This document shows, piece after piece, positions 26,022 through 34,792 of a DNA stretch of 64,000 nucleotides. Source of the stretch: CAYRTV01 sp964505785 (lineage in GTDB: Bacteria; Acidobacteriota; Aminicenantia; Aminicenantales; Aminicenantaceae); assembly GCA_964505785.1 (NCBI GenBank), contig CAZDJZ010000012.1:1-64000 (forward strand), written 5' to 3'. Within the stretch, counting starts at the first letter, position 1; each line of letters starts with the position of its first letter. The position numbers and the translations under genes are program-made. The notes below the pieces were generated by a model. That model searched no databases and was not told where the DNA came from. It saw only the letters and a program-made list of their open reading frames with translations.

Positions 26022-28427
26022 TTATTTTACTTTCCATTCCAATATCCCGGCTGCGTATTCCTCCTTAAGCTGAAGCTCCAGCCGGACAGCAGTGGTCCGG
26101 ACAGGGGTGAAGACCACCCGGTTGAATTGATCTATGTTCACTGCATAAGGGGTTTGGTTATCCACCGGTTTCCAGGTATCTCCCTTTTTTACCAAAACCT
26201 GCCAGGATTTGGGCACCCGGCATTCCCCGATTCCAGTATCATCAAACCAATAAACGCTTGCTTCGGATACTTCTCTGGGTCCGGGGAATTCATATTGAAT
26301 CCACTCCTGTGTCCCCCTTTGCGGCCACCAGTGGATCCGGGGAATGGAATGATCATTGGAATTTTCCGGTTCCAGCTGATCCTTGGCCGCAGAGCCATCC
26401 CGTTCATTGGAAACGGTTACCCTGCTTTCAGAGGCAATCCCGGGCATCCGTTTTGGACGGGCTTCGTCCGCAATGCGGGCCAGCCAGATCATCATTTCTC
26501 CTTTACCGCGGTGAGCCCATGCATAATAGGGAATGGCGAGAAAGTCTTGGTTGGAATCTTCAACAGAACCATCCGGAGCTTCAATAAGGGCTGCCGCTGT
26601 TCCGGTGATCACGTGCACTCCATCAAACATATCCGCGTTGAATTCTGATTTCAGGACGACATCATCCGGTAATACAATATTCCTGACCATTCCTTGATTG
26701 TCGGGCCATTCCGCACAATAGACAATGGGGCCGCGCTGGAGTGCCACCCTTCCCTGGTTGGCTGCAACATTATTGTGGCTGAGGACCCGTCTGACCGGCA
26801 TAGGAAGGTGTATGTCCACCCGGTCTCCGGGATTCCAGATCCGGTTGATCCGGGCAAAACCATTTGCTGTTTCCAATTCCATGACTTGACCATTAACCGA
26901 CAAGGTCACACCACTCTCATCCGCCTCCATAAACCGGTACAGGTCGCTGGGCACCGGCTGATTTCGGGCCCATCCCGGAATGCGGACATATAAATCGAAA
27001 TCCCGGGATTCCTCCGGATCCACGGTCAGCCGGATCTTTCCATCCCACGGATATCGGGTTTCCTGGGTAAGTTTGACTTCATCCCCGCTCATGTCCACCC
27101 GGGATTCACCCTGGATAAACAGGTTGACGTACAAGTCCCCGTTTCGAACTGCGTAAACATAGCCCGGAATTGACGGCATAAACCGTGTCATATTGCTGGG
27201 GCAGCAGGCACAGGTGAACCAGGGACTGCGCTCATGCTGGCCATAAGAGGTCAGCGGATTGGGATAAAAAAAACGGTCACCTTCCAGAGATACGCCGGAC
27301 AGTGCGCCGTTATACAAAATCCGCTCCAAAACATCGATATATCCGGCGTCGCCGTGCAGCAGGAACATACGGTGATTCCAAAAAACATTCCCGATGGCAG
27401 CGCAGGTTTCCGCATACGCGGTGGCATTGGGAAGCTCGTAATTTTCACCGAAAGCTTCGCCGGAACCGGTGGCACCAATGCCTCCGGTCAGGTACATTTT
27501 TTTTGAAACCACATTATCCCAGATCCGGTCAATGGCCTGAATATAATCCGCATCACCCGTCAAAGCCGCTACATCCGCCATGCCGGAATACATGTAAACC
27601 GCCCGCACAGCGTGACCCACAGCTTCTTCCTGTTCCACTACGGGCTTGTGGTCCTGGGAATATTCCCCAAACAACTCTCTATGCTCGGACCGGCCCCGTT
27701 CATCCAGAAAAAATTTTGCCAAGTCTAAATATTTTTTATCTCCGGTGATCCGGTAAAGCTTGGCCAGCCCTATTTCAATCACCTGATGGCCGGGAACACC
27801 CCGCTTTTTATCCGGCCCAAAAACCATTGCGATCAAGTCGGCGTTTTTCACAGCCACATCCAGCAATGACCGCTTTCCTGTGGCTAAAAAATGTGCGGAA
27901 GCCGCTTCATACAAATGTCCGGCATTATACAGCTCATGCCCGAGATACAAATTCGACCATCGGTCGCCTTCCACCCATCGGACCGGCTCCTTGGAATCCA
28001 TGGTCCGGGCGGTATAAAGGTAACCGTCTTCTTCCTGAGCAGCGGCAATCTTGGCAATCATCTCATCAACATATTGGTCCAGTTCCGGATCAGGATGAAC
28101 CTGAAGCGAATATGAGGCCCCTTCAATAATTTTATACACATCTGAATCATCGAAAGGATAGACGGTGCAGAAACTGTCGCCCTGGATGAAACCTCCTGCG
28201 ATTTCAAAATTCTTCACTCTGCCGGTCTCTTCGGTCATTTCAAAGGCATAAGGGATGGTGACAGTCCGGTTGGTCTCTAAACGGGGAGCCCAGAAATCGT
28301 CATTTATATCAACTTGAGTGAAGGCTACAGGCTGCACCGGGTAATCTCCGGTCATGCTTTTTTGGCAGCTGCTTCCCGCCGCCAAAATGAAGAAAGCCGT
28401 CATGCATAAAAGCAGATTTTTTTTCAT
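26022..28427 (-). CDS. beta-L-arabinofuranosidase, GH127 lipoprotein
   Basis: About 801 residues with a lipoprotein signal (MKKNLLLCMTAFFILAAGSSC). The GH127 core shows E340-T-C342 in ETCAAIGNVFWNHRM and the pair C408-C409 in TCACCPSNMTRF. These are the zinc-site and nucleophile positions of the characterised Bifidobacterium longum enzyme HypBA1 (Glu338, Cys340, Cys417, Cys418 from memory). A C-terminal beta-sandwich of about 150 residues (HWWPQRGTQEWIQYEF) looks like a discoidin-like carbohydrate-binding domain. The start 30 nt inside the longest frame is chosen because AAAGGAG lies 6 nt before it. HypBA1 acts on hydroxyproline-linked arabinosides, which fits the hydroxyproline genes downstream. 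It leads the operon with BNR and sulfatase. Confidence 0.92.
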   Translation of the reverse strand: MKKNLLLCMTAFFILAAGSSCQKSMTGDYPVQPVAFTQVDINDDFWAPRLETNRTVTIPYAFEMTEETGRVKNFEIAGGFIQGDSFCTVYPFDDSDVYKIIEGASYSLQVHPDPELDQYVDEMIAKIAAAQEEDGYLYTARTMDSKEPVRWVEGDRWSNLYLGHELYNAGHLYEAASAHFLATGKRSLLDVAVKNADLIAMVFGPDKKRGVPGHQVIEIGLAKLYRITGDKKYLDLAKFFLDERGRSEHRELFGEYSQDHKPVVEQEEAVGHAVRAVYMYSGMADVAALTGDADYIQAIDRIWDNVVSKKMYLTGGIGATGSGEAFGENYELPNATAYAETCAAIGNVFWNHRMFLLHGDAGYIDVLERILYNGALSGVSLEGDRFFYPNPLTSYGQHERSPWFTCACCPSNMTRFMPSIPGYVYAVRNGDLYVNLFIQGESRVDMSGDEVKLTQETRYPWDGKIRLTVDPEESRDFDLYVRIPGWARNQPVPSDLYRFMEADESGVTLSVNGQVMELETANGFARINRIWNPGDRVDIHLPMPVRRVLSHNNVAANQGRVALQRGPIVYCAEWPDNQGMVRNIVLPDDVVLKSEFNADMFDGVHVITGTAAALIEAPDGSVEDSNQDFLAIPYYAWAHRGKGEMMIWLARIADEARPKRMPGIASESRVTVSNERDGSAAKDQLEPENSNDHSIPRIHWWPQRGTQEWIQYEFPGPREVSEASVYWFDDTGIGECRVPKSWQVLVKKGDTWKPVDNQTPYAVNIDQFNRVVFTPVRTTAVRLELQLKEEYAAGILEWKVK

Positions 28428-28582
28428 TTCATTCTCCTTTATCCCGTGATAAGACAAGATCGCCGGTCAAGCATGGCCGTGCATTTCTTATTTTGGGAAA
28501 AATGATTTCAGGGATGTTTTCTTGAAGTTCGAGAGGTGCTGTCTGTCTCACTTGTTTCATTTGACAATGAAAGGTTTTTCTT

Positions 28583-28620
28583 ACGGTATCTAATATATCA
28601 GGGAACCGGGTATAACTCAA
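28583..28620 (-). promoter_or_regulatory. predicted promoter and operator upstream of the GH127 operon
   Basis: On the minus strand, TTGAGT (28620-28615), 17 bp, then TATATT (28597-28592). The near-palindrome at 28583-28600 (plus strand ACGGTATCTAATATATCA) covers the -10 and matches 14 of 18 positions of the site at 34745. Same arrangement as at 17942 and 34745. Confidence 0.55.
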
Positions 28621-28644
28621 TATTCTTTTTTTGTGTTCCTTTCA

Positions 28645-28694
28645 GTCTATCTAAGTCTGTCTATGTCTTTTCAGGTCCATCTAAGTCTATTCTA
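28645..28694 (+). repeat. degenerate decamer array (GTCTGTCTAA-like), about 5 units
   Basis: Units in register: GTCTATCTAA, GTCTGTCTAT, GTCTTTTCAG, GTCCATCTAA, GTCTATTCTA. The same decamer recurs at 39648-39670 and, more perfectly, at 62703-62757. Confidence 0.65.
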
Positions 28695-29026
28695 TCAATT
28701 GGGTCTGTTCAGTCGGCTCCGCTTCGCCCGCATCCAATTTATTCATCACTTTCGCGGCCATGTTTCGCCATAGCAATGAATAAAAGCCATTTCTCACCCC
28801 TTCGAGCAGGATCCTGAGGAGCGAAGCGGCGTGAGGACCTTAGACGGCTTCGCTCAGTTTTATACGCTTCCCCAATCCATTCACCATTCCCCATTCACCG
28901 GTTTTTCGATTCACTCTTGTAGGCGGTTTGCATTTCGCGGAAGTGGAAAAAATTCAATGCTGCTGTTAATATATATAAGGTTTAGAAAACGCTTTTAAGC
29001 GGGCCTTTCCGCTAGAAGGAGACAAT

Positions 29027-30184
29027 ATGAAAACAAAACCGGTTATTTTATCTTTGCTTCTGATTATTCCTGCGGCAGTCCTGCTTTCCTGCGGAAAACC
29101 GGAACCGGCAACGGATGAAACCTCTTCTGAGAAAGGATTAACTATGCGTATTGAACAAACACAATTCGGACAGCTGCCAGACGGGCAGGACGTTGACCTG
29201 TATACCCTCAGCAACACCCATGGATTAAAGACAGGTATAATGACCTACGGCGCTACCGTGGTCTTTCTGGAAGTCCCTGACCGCGACGGCCGTATGGCAG
29301 ATATTACTTTGGGCCATGATTCCCTGGAAGGTTATCTTGAAGCATCACCCTATTTCGGCGCCATTGTCGGCCGTTACGGCAACCGTATCGCCAAAGGCCG
29401 CTTCACATTGGACGGAAAAGAATACAAACTCGCCATTAATGACGGAGAGAATCATCTGCACGGCGGAATCCAGGGCTTTGATAAAGTAATCTGGGATGCG
29501 GAAACGGAAGAAAGAGAGGATGCCGTAGGCGTCAAATTCAGCTATTTGAGCCCGGACGGTGAAGAAGGGTATCCGGGCAGCCTGCAGTGCTCGGTGACCT
29601 ACTGGCTGACCGAATCCAATGAACTCAAGCTGGAGTATCATGCCGAAACAGATAAAGCGACTCCTGTCAACCTGACTCATCACAGCTATTTCAATCTCGC
29701 CGGCCAAGGAAACGGGGATATTCTGGACCATGAACTCATGCTCAATGCCGATAAATATACCCCTGTCAACGACCAGCTTATTCCCACTGGCGACATCAAG
29801 CCCGTAGCCGGGACTCCTTTCGATTTCACTCATCCCCATAAAATCGGGGAACGGATTGATCAGATCCCCGGAGGATATGACCATAATTTTGTTCTGAACA
29901 GCGGCGGCGGGCAGATGGCTCTGGCTGCCCGGGTCTTTGAGCCGGAAAGCGGCCGAGTGATGGAAATCCATACCACTGAACCCGGGATTCAATTCTATTC
30001 CGGCAATTTCCTCGATAGCACTATCACCGGAAAGTCCGGAAAAGTCTACCATCAGTATTATGGATTCTGCCTGGAGACCCAGCATTTCCCCGATTCCCCT
30101 AATTATCCTGCCTTTCCATCTGCTGTTCTGCGTCCGGATGAAACTTACACCAGCACCACGATTCATAGATTTATGGTTAAATAA
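29027..30184 (+). CDS. galM: aldose 1-epimerase (mutarotase), predicted lipoprotein
   Basis: Interconverts alpha and beta anomers of free sugars. The 385-residue protein has a lipoprotein signal (lipobox LLSC) and a complete GalM fold: VGRYGNRIAKG, the histidine motif NHLHGG, the catalytic histidine in THHSYFNLAG, and the catalytic glutamate in FCLETQHFPDSPN near the C-terminus. Export suggests it acts on monosaccharides freed by the neighbouring arabinofuranosidases before uptake. AAGGAG precedes the ATG. It is divergent from the GH127 operon and followed by a repeat-rich gap. Confidence 0.94.
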   Translation: MKTKPVILSLLLIIPAAVLLSCGKPEPATDETSSEKGLTMRIEQTQFGQLPDGQDVDLYTLSNTHGLKTGIMTYGATVVFLEVPDRDGRMADITLGHDSLEGYLEASPYFGAIVGRYGNRIAKGRFTLDGKEYKLAINDGENHLHGGIQGFDKVIWDAETEEREDAVGVKFSYLSPDGEEGYPGSLQCSVTYWLTESNELKLEYHAETDKATPVNLTHHSYFNLAGQGNGDILDHELMLNADKYTPVNDQLIPTGDIKPVAGTPFDFTHPHKIGERIDQIPGGYDHNFVLNSGGGQMALAARVFEPESGRVMEIHTTEPGIQFYSGNFLDSTITGKSGKVYHQYYGFCLETQHFPDSPNYPAFPSAVLRPDETYTSTTIHRFMVK

Positions 30185-30661
30185 TCATCTTGGAGCCGGG
30201 CATTGTGAGGATCTTGTGCTGCTTTGTTTTTTTAGTAAAAAGTGGAAAGTAAAAAGTAAAAAGTTATTTTATTTAAAATCTAGCTATTACAGCGTAGAAA
30301 TAAAACAATCCGTATTAAGCAGTGGATTCACCATTCACCATTCACTAATTTTCTAGTTACCCTGGCAGCTTGAGTTCCAGCAACAGGTGCGCTTAACGTC
30401 ACGTTTTTAAGCGTTTTGCATTTTGCATTTTACGTTTTACGTTTTACGTTTTACGTTTTGCGTTTTGCGTTTGCGTTTTGCGTTTTGCGTTTTGCGTTTG
30501 CGTTTTACAAATTCGTGTGCATCCTATTACACCGTATCCGACAACCGCATACACATCCCCAATCCATTCACCATTTACGGCTTTAAAAGACGAAGCAGTT
30601 CAAGGTCCTTCGCTGTGCTCAGGATGACATTGAATTAATATATGGTCGTCATTTTGCGGTT
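30185..30661. other. gap of stacked short tandem repeats
   Basis: Nothing coding in 477 bp. Order: AGTAAAAAGTGGAAAG words (30234-30262), ATTCACCATTCACC (30325-30347), the TTTTACG/TTTTGCG heptamer array (30411-30508), CCATTCACCATTTACGG, and a short R1b-type piece ending AGGATGACATTGAATTA (about 30590-30638). The last part, from TCCTTCGCT to GTCATTTTGCGGTT, is nearly repeated at 63275-63330. Confidence 0.65.
30411..30508 (+). repeat. heptamer tandem array, consensus about GTTTTGC/GTTTTAC
   Basis: About 14 consecutive 7-bp units such as GTTTTGC, ATTTTGC, ATTTTAC, GTTTTAC, with occasional 6-bp units (GTTTGC). The same array type occurs at 63093-63226 and 63320-63423. Reading frames through it are artefacts. 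Confidence 0.75.
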
Positions 30662-31687
30662 TTACCTAAAGACAAAGCCTTTTTTCAGCGAATCATCCGG
30701 ATCAAAATAAAAAGTGCTTTTTCCGGTGATGGATGCCTTGCCGGAAACCTCAGGGATAACGGCAGGATGAGTCCCGAACTTGGTTTTCCCTATAACTCTC
30801 ACCTTAAAATTGGTGCCAAGAATGCTTTCAATCACGATCGTCTCACCTAGATCAATCTCTCCTCGGGCAAAATGAATCGCTGCTCTGGCACTGACCCCGG
30901 TCCCGGTAGGAGACCGGTCAACTTCTCCCTCTGCAAATATGCACACATTGCGGCTGTGATGGGCGGGATTCTCCGGTGGTCCCACAATAATGGTGCCGTA
31001 AAGGAATCCCAGGTCTTTTTCGAATGGATGATTGATCTCCATTTCATCCATGACCGCATATTTAATTCGCCGGCCTGCGTCTATCAAAGCCTGGTAATGC
31101 CTCGAATCCAATTTCAAACCCAGCGCTCCGGCATCACAAAAGGCATAAAAGGCTCCTCCGAACGCCACATCATATTTAACCATGCCTAAATCAGGAACCT
31201 TAATCCGGCGGTTGGAAACAAAAACAAAGGAAGGAACATTAACGAAGGACACTTCCTTAACCCGTCCGTCGACACGGTGAGCCGCAGCGGTAACCCGTCC
31301 GGCCGGTGTGTCCATTTTCAAGACCGGATGCGCCCCGTCCTTTTTAATCATTCCGGTATCCAAAGTCATTGTCGCCAGCGCGATCACGGCATGCCCGCAC
31401 ATGGTGCTGTAGCCTTCGTTATGCAGAAAAAATACACCGAAATCGCCATCAGCCGTAACCGGCTCTGTCATAACCGCTCCATACATATCCGCATGCCCCC
31501 GCGGCTCCCACATCAAGCCAGTACGGATATAATCATAGTTCTGTTTGAAATACCGGCGCTTTTCCAGGATGCTTTTTCCCGGAATTTGAGGGAGGCCTCC
31601 AGTGATTAAACGCAGCGGCTCGCCGGCGGTATGTCCGTCCAGCGTATTTATCGTCATCCAGTCCCGCGGAGGGGTCCATTCCGTCAT
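30662..31687 (-). CDS. trans-3-hydroxy-L-proline dehydratase
   Basis: Proline racemase-fold enzyme of 341 residues. The first catalytic cysteine is present in STMCGHAV (Cys97), but the second, Cys in DRSPCGTG of racemases and epimerases, is threonine here (DRSPTGTG, Thr261). That Cys/Thr pair defines the trans-3-hydroxyproline dehydratases, which give delta1-pyrroline-2-carboxylate. The reductase for that product is encoded 10 bp upstream in the same operon, which strongly supports the call. GAGGAGGAATA precedes the ATG. Cytosolic, no signal peptide. With the Xaa-Pro peptidase it forms a minus-strand proline-salvage operon. Confidence 0.88.
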   Translation of the reverse strand: MTEWTPPRDWMTINTLDGHTAGEPLRLITGGLPQIPGKSILEKRRYFKQNYDYIRTGLMWEPRGHADMYGAVMTEPVTADGDFGVFFLHNEGYSTMCGHAVIALATMTLDTGMIKKDGAHPVLKMDTPAGRVTAAAHRVDGRVKEVSFVNVPSFVFVSNRRIKVPDLGMVKYDVAFGGAFYAFCDAGALGLKLDSRHYQALIDAGRRIKYAVMDEMEINHPFEKDLGFLYGTIIVGPPENPAHHSRNVCIFAEGEVDRSPTGTGVSARAAIHFARGEIDLGETIVIESILGTNFKVRVIGKTKFGTHPAVIPEVSGKASITGKSTFYFDPDDSLKKGFVFR

Positions 31688-31697
31688 TATTCCTCCT

Positions 31698-32663
31698 CTA
31701 CAAGTCTACTTCCTGGCCAAAACCCTGTTCTTTCGCCTTACGGTACAAAAATGCTGATACGCTCAGATCAAATAACGCCATCCCGACTGACTTAAACAGC
31801 GTGGTTTCGCCCGGAGCCGCCGCCGGGACTTCTCCGGTTAACCGCTTGCCCAAGGTCATAACTTGTTCGGGCAGAATCCACCCTTTTTCAAGCGGAGTGA
31901 TGACATCTCCCGATTCTTTCCTGGCAAAATCTGTATCGATATAGAGATGGTTAATCTGTGTATACACCGAGCGGGGAAATTCCCGCATCTCCGGTTTATA
32001 GGAGCCTATGCCGATAAAATTCTTTCCAGCCGTCAACTCAGGATCATCAGGTATGACCGGTTCACTCGCAGGCGTGGCTGTTATGATCACCTCGGTGTTT
32101 CCAACCAGGTCTTCGGCCGACGAAGCAATTTTGATATTCACTCCGGAAAGATCAGCCGTTAGTTTTTTTTCCAATTCCCGGATTTTATCTGGAATTAAAT
32201 CATAAATCCAAATGGTTTTAAAATTCCTTTGGGAGCAGGCCGTCACAGCCTGGCTGTACCCTTGAATTCCGGCTCCTATGATACCCAGCCTGGTCACAGT
32301 TTCCGGAGCAGTCTGATTGACTCCGGCGGCACCCACAGCTCCGGTGCGCAGGGCAGTGAGAGCGGATCCATTAAGAACAGCCAGCGGGACGCCGGTTCCG
32401 CCGTCATTCAGGATCACCAGGCCGTTTAAAACCGGAAGATTTTTTTCCGGATTTCCGGGGAAAAGCGTCACCAGCTTGGTTCCCAGGCTTCCGGAAGCAA
32501 AGCAGGGCATCAGCAATAGTGTATTCCCTTGATAATCGATGTGCATCCGGTCAGGCATAAAGAAGCACATCTCTTCATAAATACGGAGGGACTCTTCCAC
32601 CACCTCCACAATTTCGCGGCGGATAGCGGCTTTTAGCAGGTCGCTTTCACTTAAAAAAAGCAT
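31698..32663 (-). CDS. ornithine cyclodeaminase/mu-crystallin family, likely delta1-pyrroline-2-carboxylate reductase
   Basis: A 321-residue NAD(P)-binding protein of the OCD/mu-crystallin family. It has the substrate-binding GTGVPLAVLNGSALTALRTGA segment and the Rossmann motif GIIGAGIQGYSQ. Members next to trans-3-hydroxyproline dehydratases reduce pyrroline-2-carboxylate to L-proline (LhpI type), and the adjacent dehydratase makes exactly that compound. An ornithine cyclodeaminase or alanine dehydrogenase activity cannot be excluded by sequence alone. The ribosome binding site is weak; the gene follows the peptidase by 18 bp and precedes the dehydratase by 10 bp. Confidence 0.85.
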   Translation of the reverse strand: MLFLSESDLLKAAIRREIVEVVEESLRIYEEMCFFMPDRMHIDYQGNTLLLMPCFASGSLGTKLVTLFPGNPEKNLPVLNGLVILNDGGTGVPLAVLNGSALTALRTGAVGAAGVNQTAPETVTRLGIIGAGIQGYSQAVTACSQRNFKTIWIYDLIPDKIRELEKKLTADLSGVNIKIASSAEDLVGNTEVIITATPASEPVIPDDPELTAGKNFIGIGSYKPEMREFPRSVYTQINHLYIDTDFARKESGDVITPLEKGWILPEQVMTLGKRLTGEVPAAAPGETTLFKSVGMALFDLSVSAFLYRKAKEQGFGQEVDL

Positions 32664-32681
32664 TTTCAGATTATTGGGAGC

Positions 32682-34064
32682 CTATTTCCGGGTGGCTTCC
32701 ACATCCTCTATACTCTTGGGCTTAGGCTTGCCTAGAAGCTGGTATCCGTCTTTTGTGATCAGGAAATTTTCCTCGTTGCGTAAACCGCCGAAGTCTTTGT
32801 AGGCTTCAACTTTATCATAATTGATAAAATCGCTGAATTTGTTATCCGCCTTCCACATATCAATCAGCTCCGGAATAAAATATATGCCCGGCTCAATCGT
32901 TAATACGAATCCCGGTTCCAGCTCCCGGCCTAAACGCAGCGATTTAAGACCGAACTGAGTGCTTTTCTTCTTGCCGGCATAACCCACATATTCCTCGCCT
33001 AAATTTTCCATATCATGGACATCCAGGCCCATCATATGCCCCAGTCCGCATTGGAAAAACAGCGCGTGCGCTCCCTGCGACACCGCTTCATCAACATCCC
33101 CGCGCATAAACCCCATATCTTTCAATCCGGATGCGATGGATTTACAGGCTGAAAGATGAACATCCTTAAACTTCGTTCCGGGTTTAAGGACGGAGATGGC
33201 TTTTTCATGGGCTGCAAAAGCGACGTTGAAGATCTCCTTTTGCCGTTCCGTAAAAGTCGGCGCCACCGGAAAAGTACTGGATAAGTCTCCGGCATAACCC
33301 ATGGCGGTTTCCGCTCCTGCATCCAGGAGAAACATATCCCCGCTTTCCATAATATTCCCGTGATAATGATTATGCAGGGTTTCTCCATGGATGGTGGCGA
33401 TGGTCGGGAATGCCAGGTTTCCGCCGGCGGCGATGGCGATTTCCTGAACCCGGCCCGCCACCACAGCCTCACTCATTCCTGGGCGGACCATTTTCATCGC
33501 CTCGACATGCATCTCCACGCTGGTATTGACTGCTTTTTCGATTTCACGGACTTCTTCCCGGCTCTTGTAGTTGCGCTGGTCGACAACCGCTTTGATGAAA
33601 GCCTCAGAGGTATGGCGGTCCGTATCCCCGGGAGGAATGTCCAGCCATGAGTAGATTTTCAACCGGTGTTCCGCACGGTAAGGGGGGAGGAAATGAATGA
33701 CCCGTCCTTTTTCCTTGGCTTGTTTCAGATATTTCGGAAGGTCTTGAGAAGGCCGGATATCATTTACGCCGACCTTGAATCCGCGCTCTTCAAGAGAGGG
33801 CTGTGTCCCCATCCATACGATATCTTCAACAGTTAAATCATCCCCGAATATGATATCCCGGTCTTCATCCAGGTCGATAACGGCATTTAAACCGGCATGA
33901 CTCAGGCCGAAAAAATAAAGAAAAGAGCTGTCCTGACGGTAGTTAAAGGGATTATCTTCATAATTCATGGGGCTTTCGTCATTGCCCAAAAATAAAAGAA
34001 TTCCAGACTTGACTTGCTGCCGAAGCTTCTTGCGGCGCTCCACATAAGTTTTTTCAGAAAACAT
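32682..34064 (-). CDS. Xaa-Pro aminopeptidase/prolidase-type M24B peptidase
   Basis: A 460-residue metallopeptidase that cleaves N-terminal residues ahead of proline (or Xaa-Pro dipeptides). The N-terminal creatinase-like domain (1-170) has the NDESPMNYEDNPFNYRQDSSFLYFFGL signature split over two strands. The pita-bread domain carries the five metal ligands: Asp and Asp in LLDAGAETAMGYAGDLSS, His in GLGHMMGLDVHD, Glu in LTIEPGIYF, and Glu in NEENFLITKDG. No signal peptide, so it acts on imported peptides. AAGGAGAAATA precedes the ATG. First gene of the operon with pyrroline-2-carboxylate reductase and trans-3-hydroxyproline dehydratase. Confidence 0.92.
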   Translation of the reverse strand: MFSEKTYVERRKKLRQQVKSGILLFLGNDESPMNYEDNPFNYRQDSSFLYFFGLSHAGLNAVIDLDEDRDIIFGDDLTVEDIVWMGTQPSLEERGFKVGVNDIRPSQDLPKYLKQAKEKGRVIHFLPPYRAEHRLKIYSWLDIPPGDTDRHTSEAFIKAVVDQRNYKSREEVREIEKAVNTSVEMHVEAMKMVRPGMSEAVVAGRVQEIAIAAGGNLAFPTIATIHGETLHNHYHGNIMESGDMFLLDAGAETAMGYAGDLSSTFPVAPTFTERQKEIFNVAFAAHEKAISVLKPGTKFKDVHLSACKSIASGLKDMGFMRGDVDEAVSQGAHALFFQCGLGHMMGLDVHDMENLGEEYVGYAGKKKSTQFGLKSLRLGRELEPGFVLTIEPGIYFIPELIDMWKADNKFSDFINYDKVEAYKDFGGLRNEENFLITKDGYQLLGKPKPKSIEDVEATRK

Positions 34065-34353
34065 CGCTTATTTCTCCTTAGGACGAAATTTCTTGGTTTT
34101 ATTTGCCGCCCGGAGACGGCTTTCCTTTATCATGAGATAAGTGTAATACAACGCGGTCAGCGAAGTCAAAAATATCAAAAGCCGATTGATGAAAGCCAGG
34201 CTCGTTATTTTCATGGCATGCGGGTGGGCGCAGCGAGGATAACGAGGCCGTCTTCTTGTGCAAGCGCACTCTAATTTTCATCCCTTCGGGCAGGCACGGA
34301 ATCCGGATATTTTTATTTACGAGATATGCGAAATATGATATGTAATCTTCTTT

Positions 34354-34445
34354 AGCCTGGATTATTCACGGGCAGAGATTGCCGCAAATGCGGGGCACAG
34401 GGCATGAAGCTGTGTTCCTTCACCGCAAATGCCCTGCAGCAAAGT
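34354..34445 (+). repeat. R2 repeat, end plus inner hairpin segment
   Basis: Starts AGCCTGGATTATTCACGGGC and continues through a segment able to pair with itself (GCCGCAAATGCGGGGCACAGG and CCGCAAATGCCCTGC). It is the inverted counterpart of 17741-17848 and partly matches 25921-25985 and 8745-8790. Confidence 0.65.
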
Positions 34446-34734
34446 TTTATTGCGAGGCCTGCGGAGCAGGCCGTGGCAGCCTTAGACGACCAGATTCTCA
34501 AGAACGAAACCGTCTAAGTTCCTCACGTCGCTTCGCTCCTCAGGACTCCGCCGGGAGGGAAAAAATTGCGATAAAATAAAAATTCAAAAATAAAAAAATT
34601 CTCATGGATCTTTCTCTAAAAAGCATGTTCATCGTTGATAACAAAGAGATTGAAGAAATATTGTAATTTTTTTATGAACTATCCAAGTTAGATATCACAA
34701 GCATTGTTTAAAAAGAGAGACAAAAGTTAAAAAC

Positions 34735-34763
34735 TTGACATTTAGTGATATCTGATATATCAT
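34735..34763 (+). promoter_or_regulatory. predicted promoter and operator of the hydroxyproline dehydratase operon
   Basis: TTGACA (34735-34740), 17 bp, TATCAT (34758-34763): an almost consensus promoter. The perfect inverted repeat TGATAT-N5-ATATCA (34746-34762) lies between and over the -10, so bound protein would block RNA polymerase. Related sites at 17942 and 28583 suggest a common regulator. Confidence 0.7.
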
Positions 34764-34792
34764 ATGCAAGAAGGGAAGAAGAGGATAACCGA

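Larger units (their letters stand above)
28428..29026. other. divergent GH127/aldose-epimerase gap with composite repeats
   Basis: About 600 bp. Besides the promoter above it holds a degenerate decamer array related to GTCTGTCTAA (28645-28694), a GGCTCCGCTTCGCCC block, a partial R1-type segment (about 28796-28858, CCTTAGACGGCTTCGCTCAG), and CATTCACC words (28876-28905). No gene is seen. The right end has an AT-rich stretch (TTAATATATATAAGG, about 28965) that may be the epimerase promoter. Confidence 0.6.
34065..34792. other. 728-bp divergent gap with R2 and R1-type repeats and the HypD-activase promoter
   Basis: Contains an R2 copy (34354-34445), then an R1-like segment (about 34470-34560, two copies of a TTAGACG/CGTCTAAG inverted pair ending TCGCTCCTCAGGA). 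An AT-rich tract with a 20-codon frame follows (34604-34666), immediately trailed by a T-run; I do not call it a gene. A half site TTAGATATCACAAG lies at about 34687-34700, inverted relative to the main operator. The promoter lies at 34735-34763. Confidence 0.6.

Noticed and set aside
34604..34666. 20-codon frame followed by a T-run, possible leader peptide
   Set aside because: No ribosome binding site, no codon pattern, and no regulatory hairpin evident; AT-rich intergenic DNA gives such frames by chance.
34745..34792. Longer start for the glycyl-radical activase
   Set aside because: It would begin inside the operator and -10 box and has no ribosome binding site; ATG 34793 has GAGGA at the right distance.
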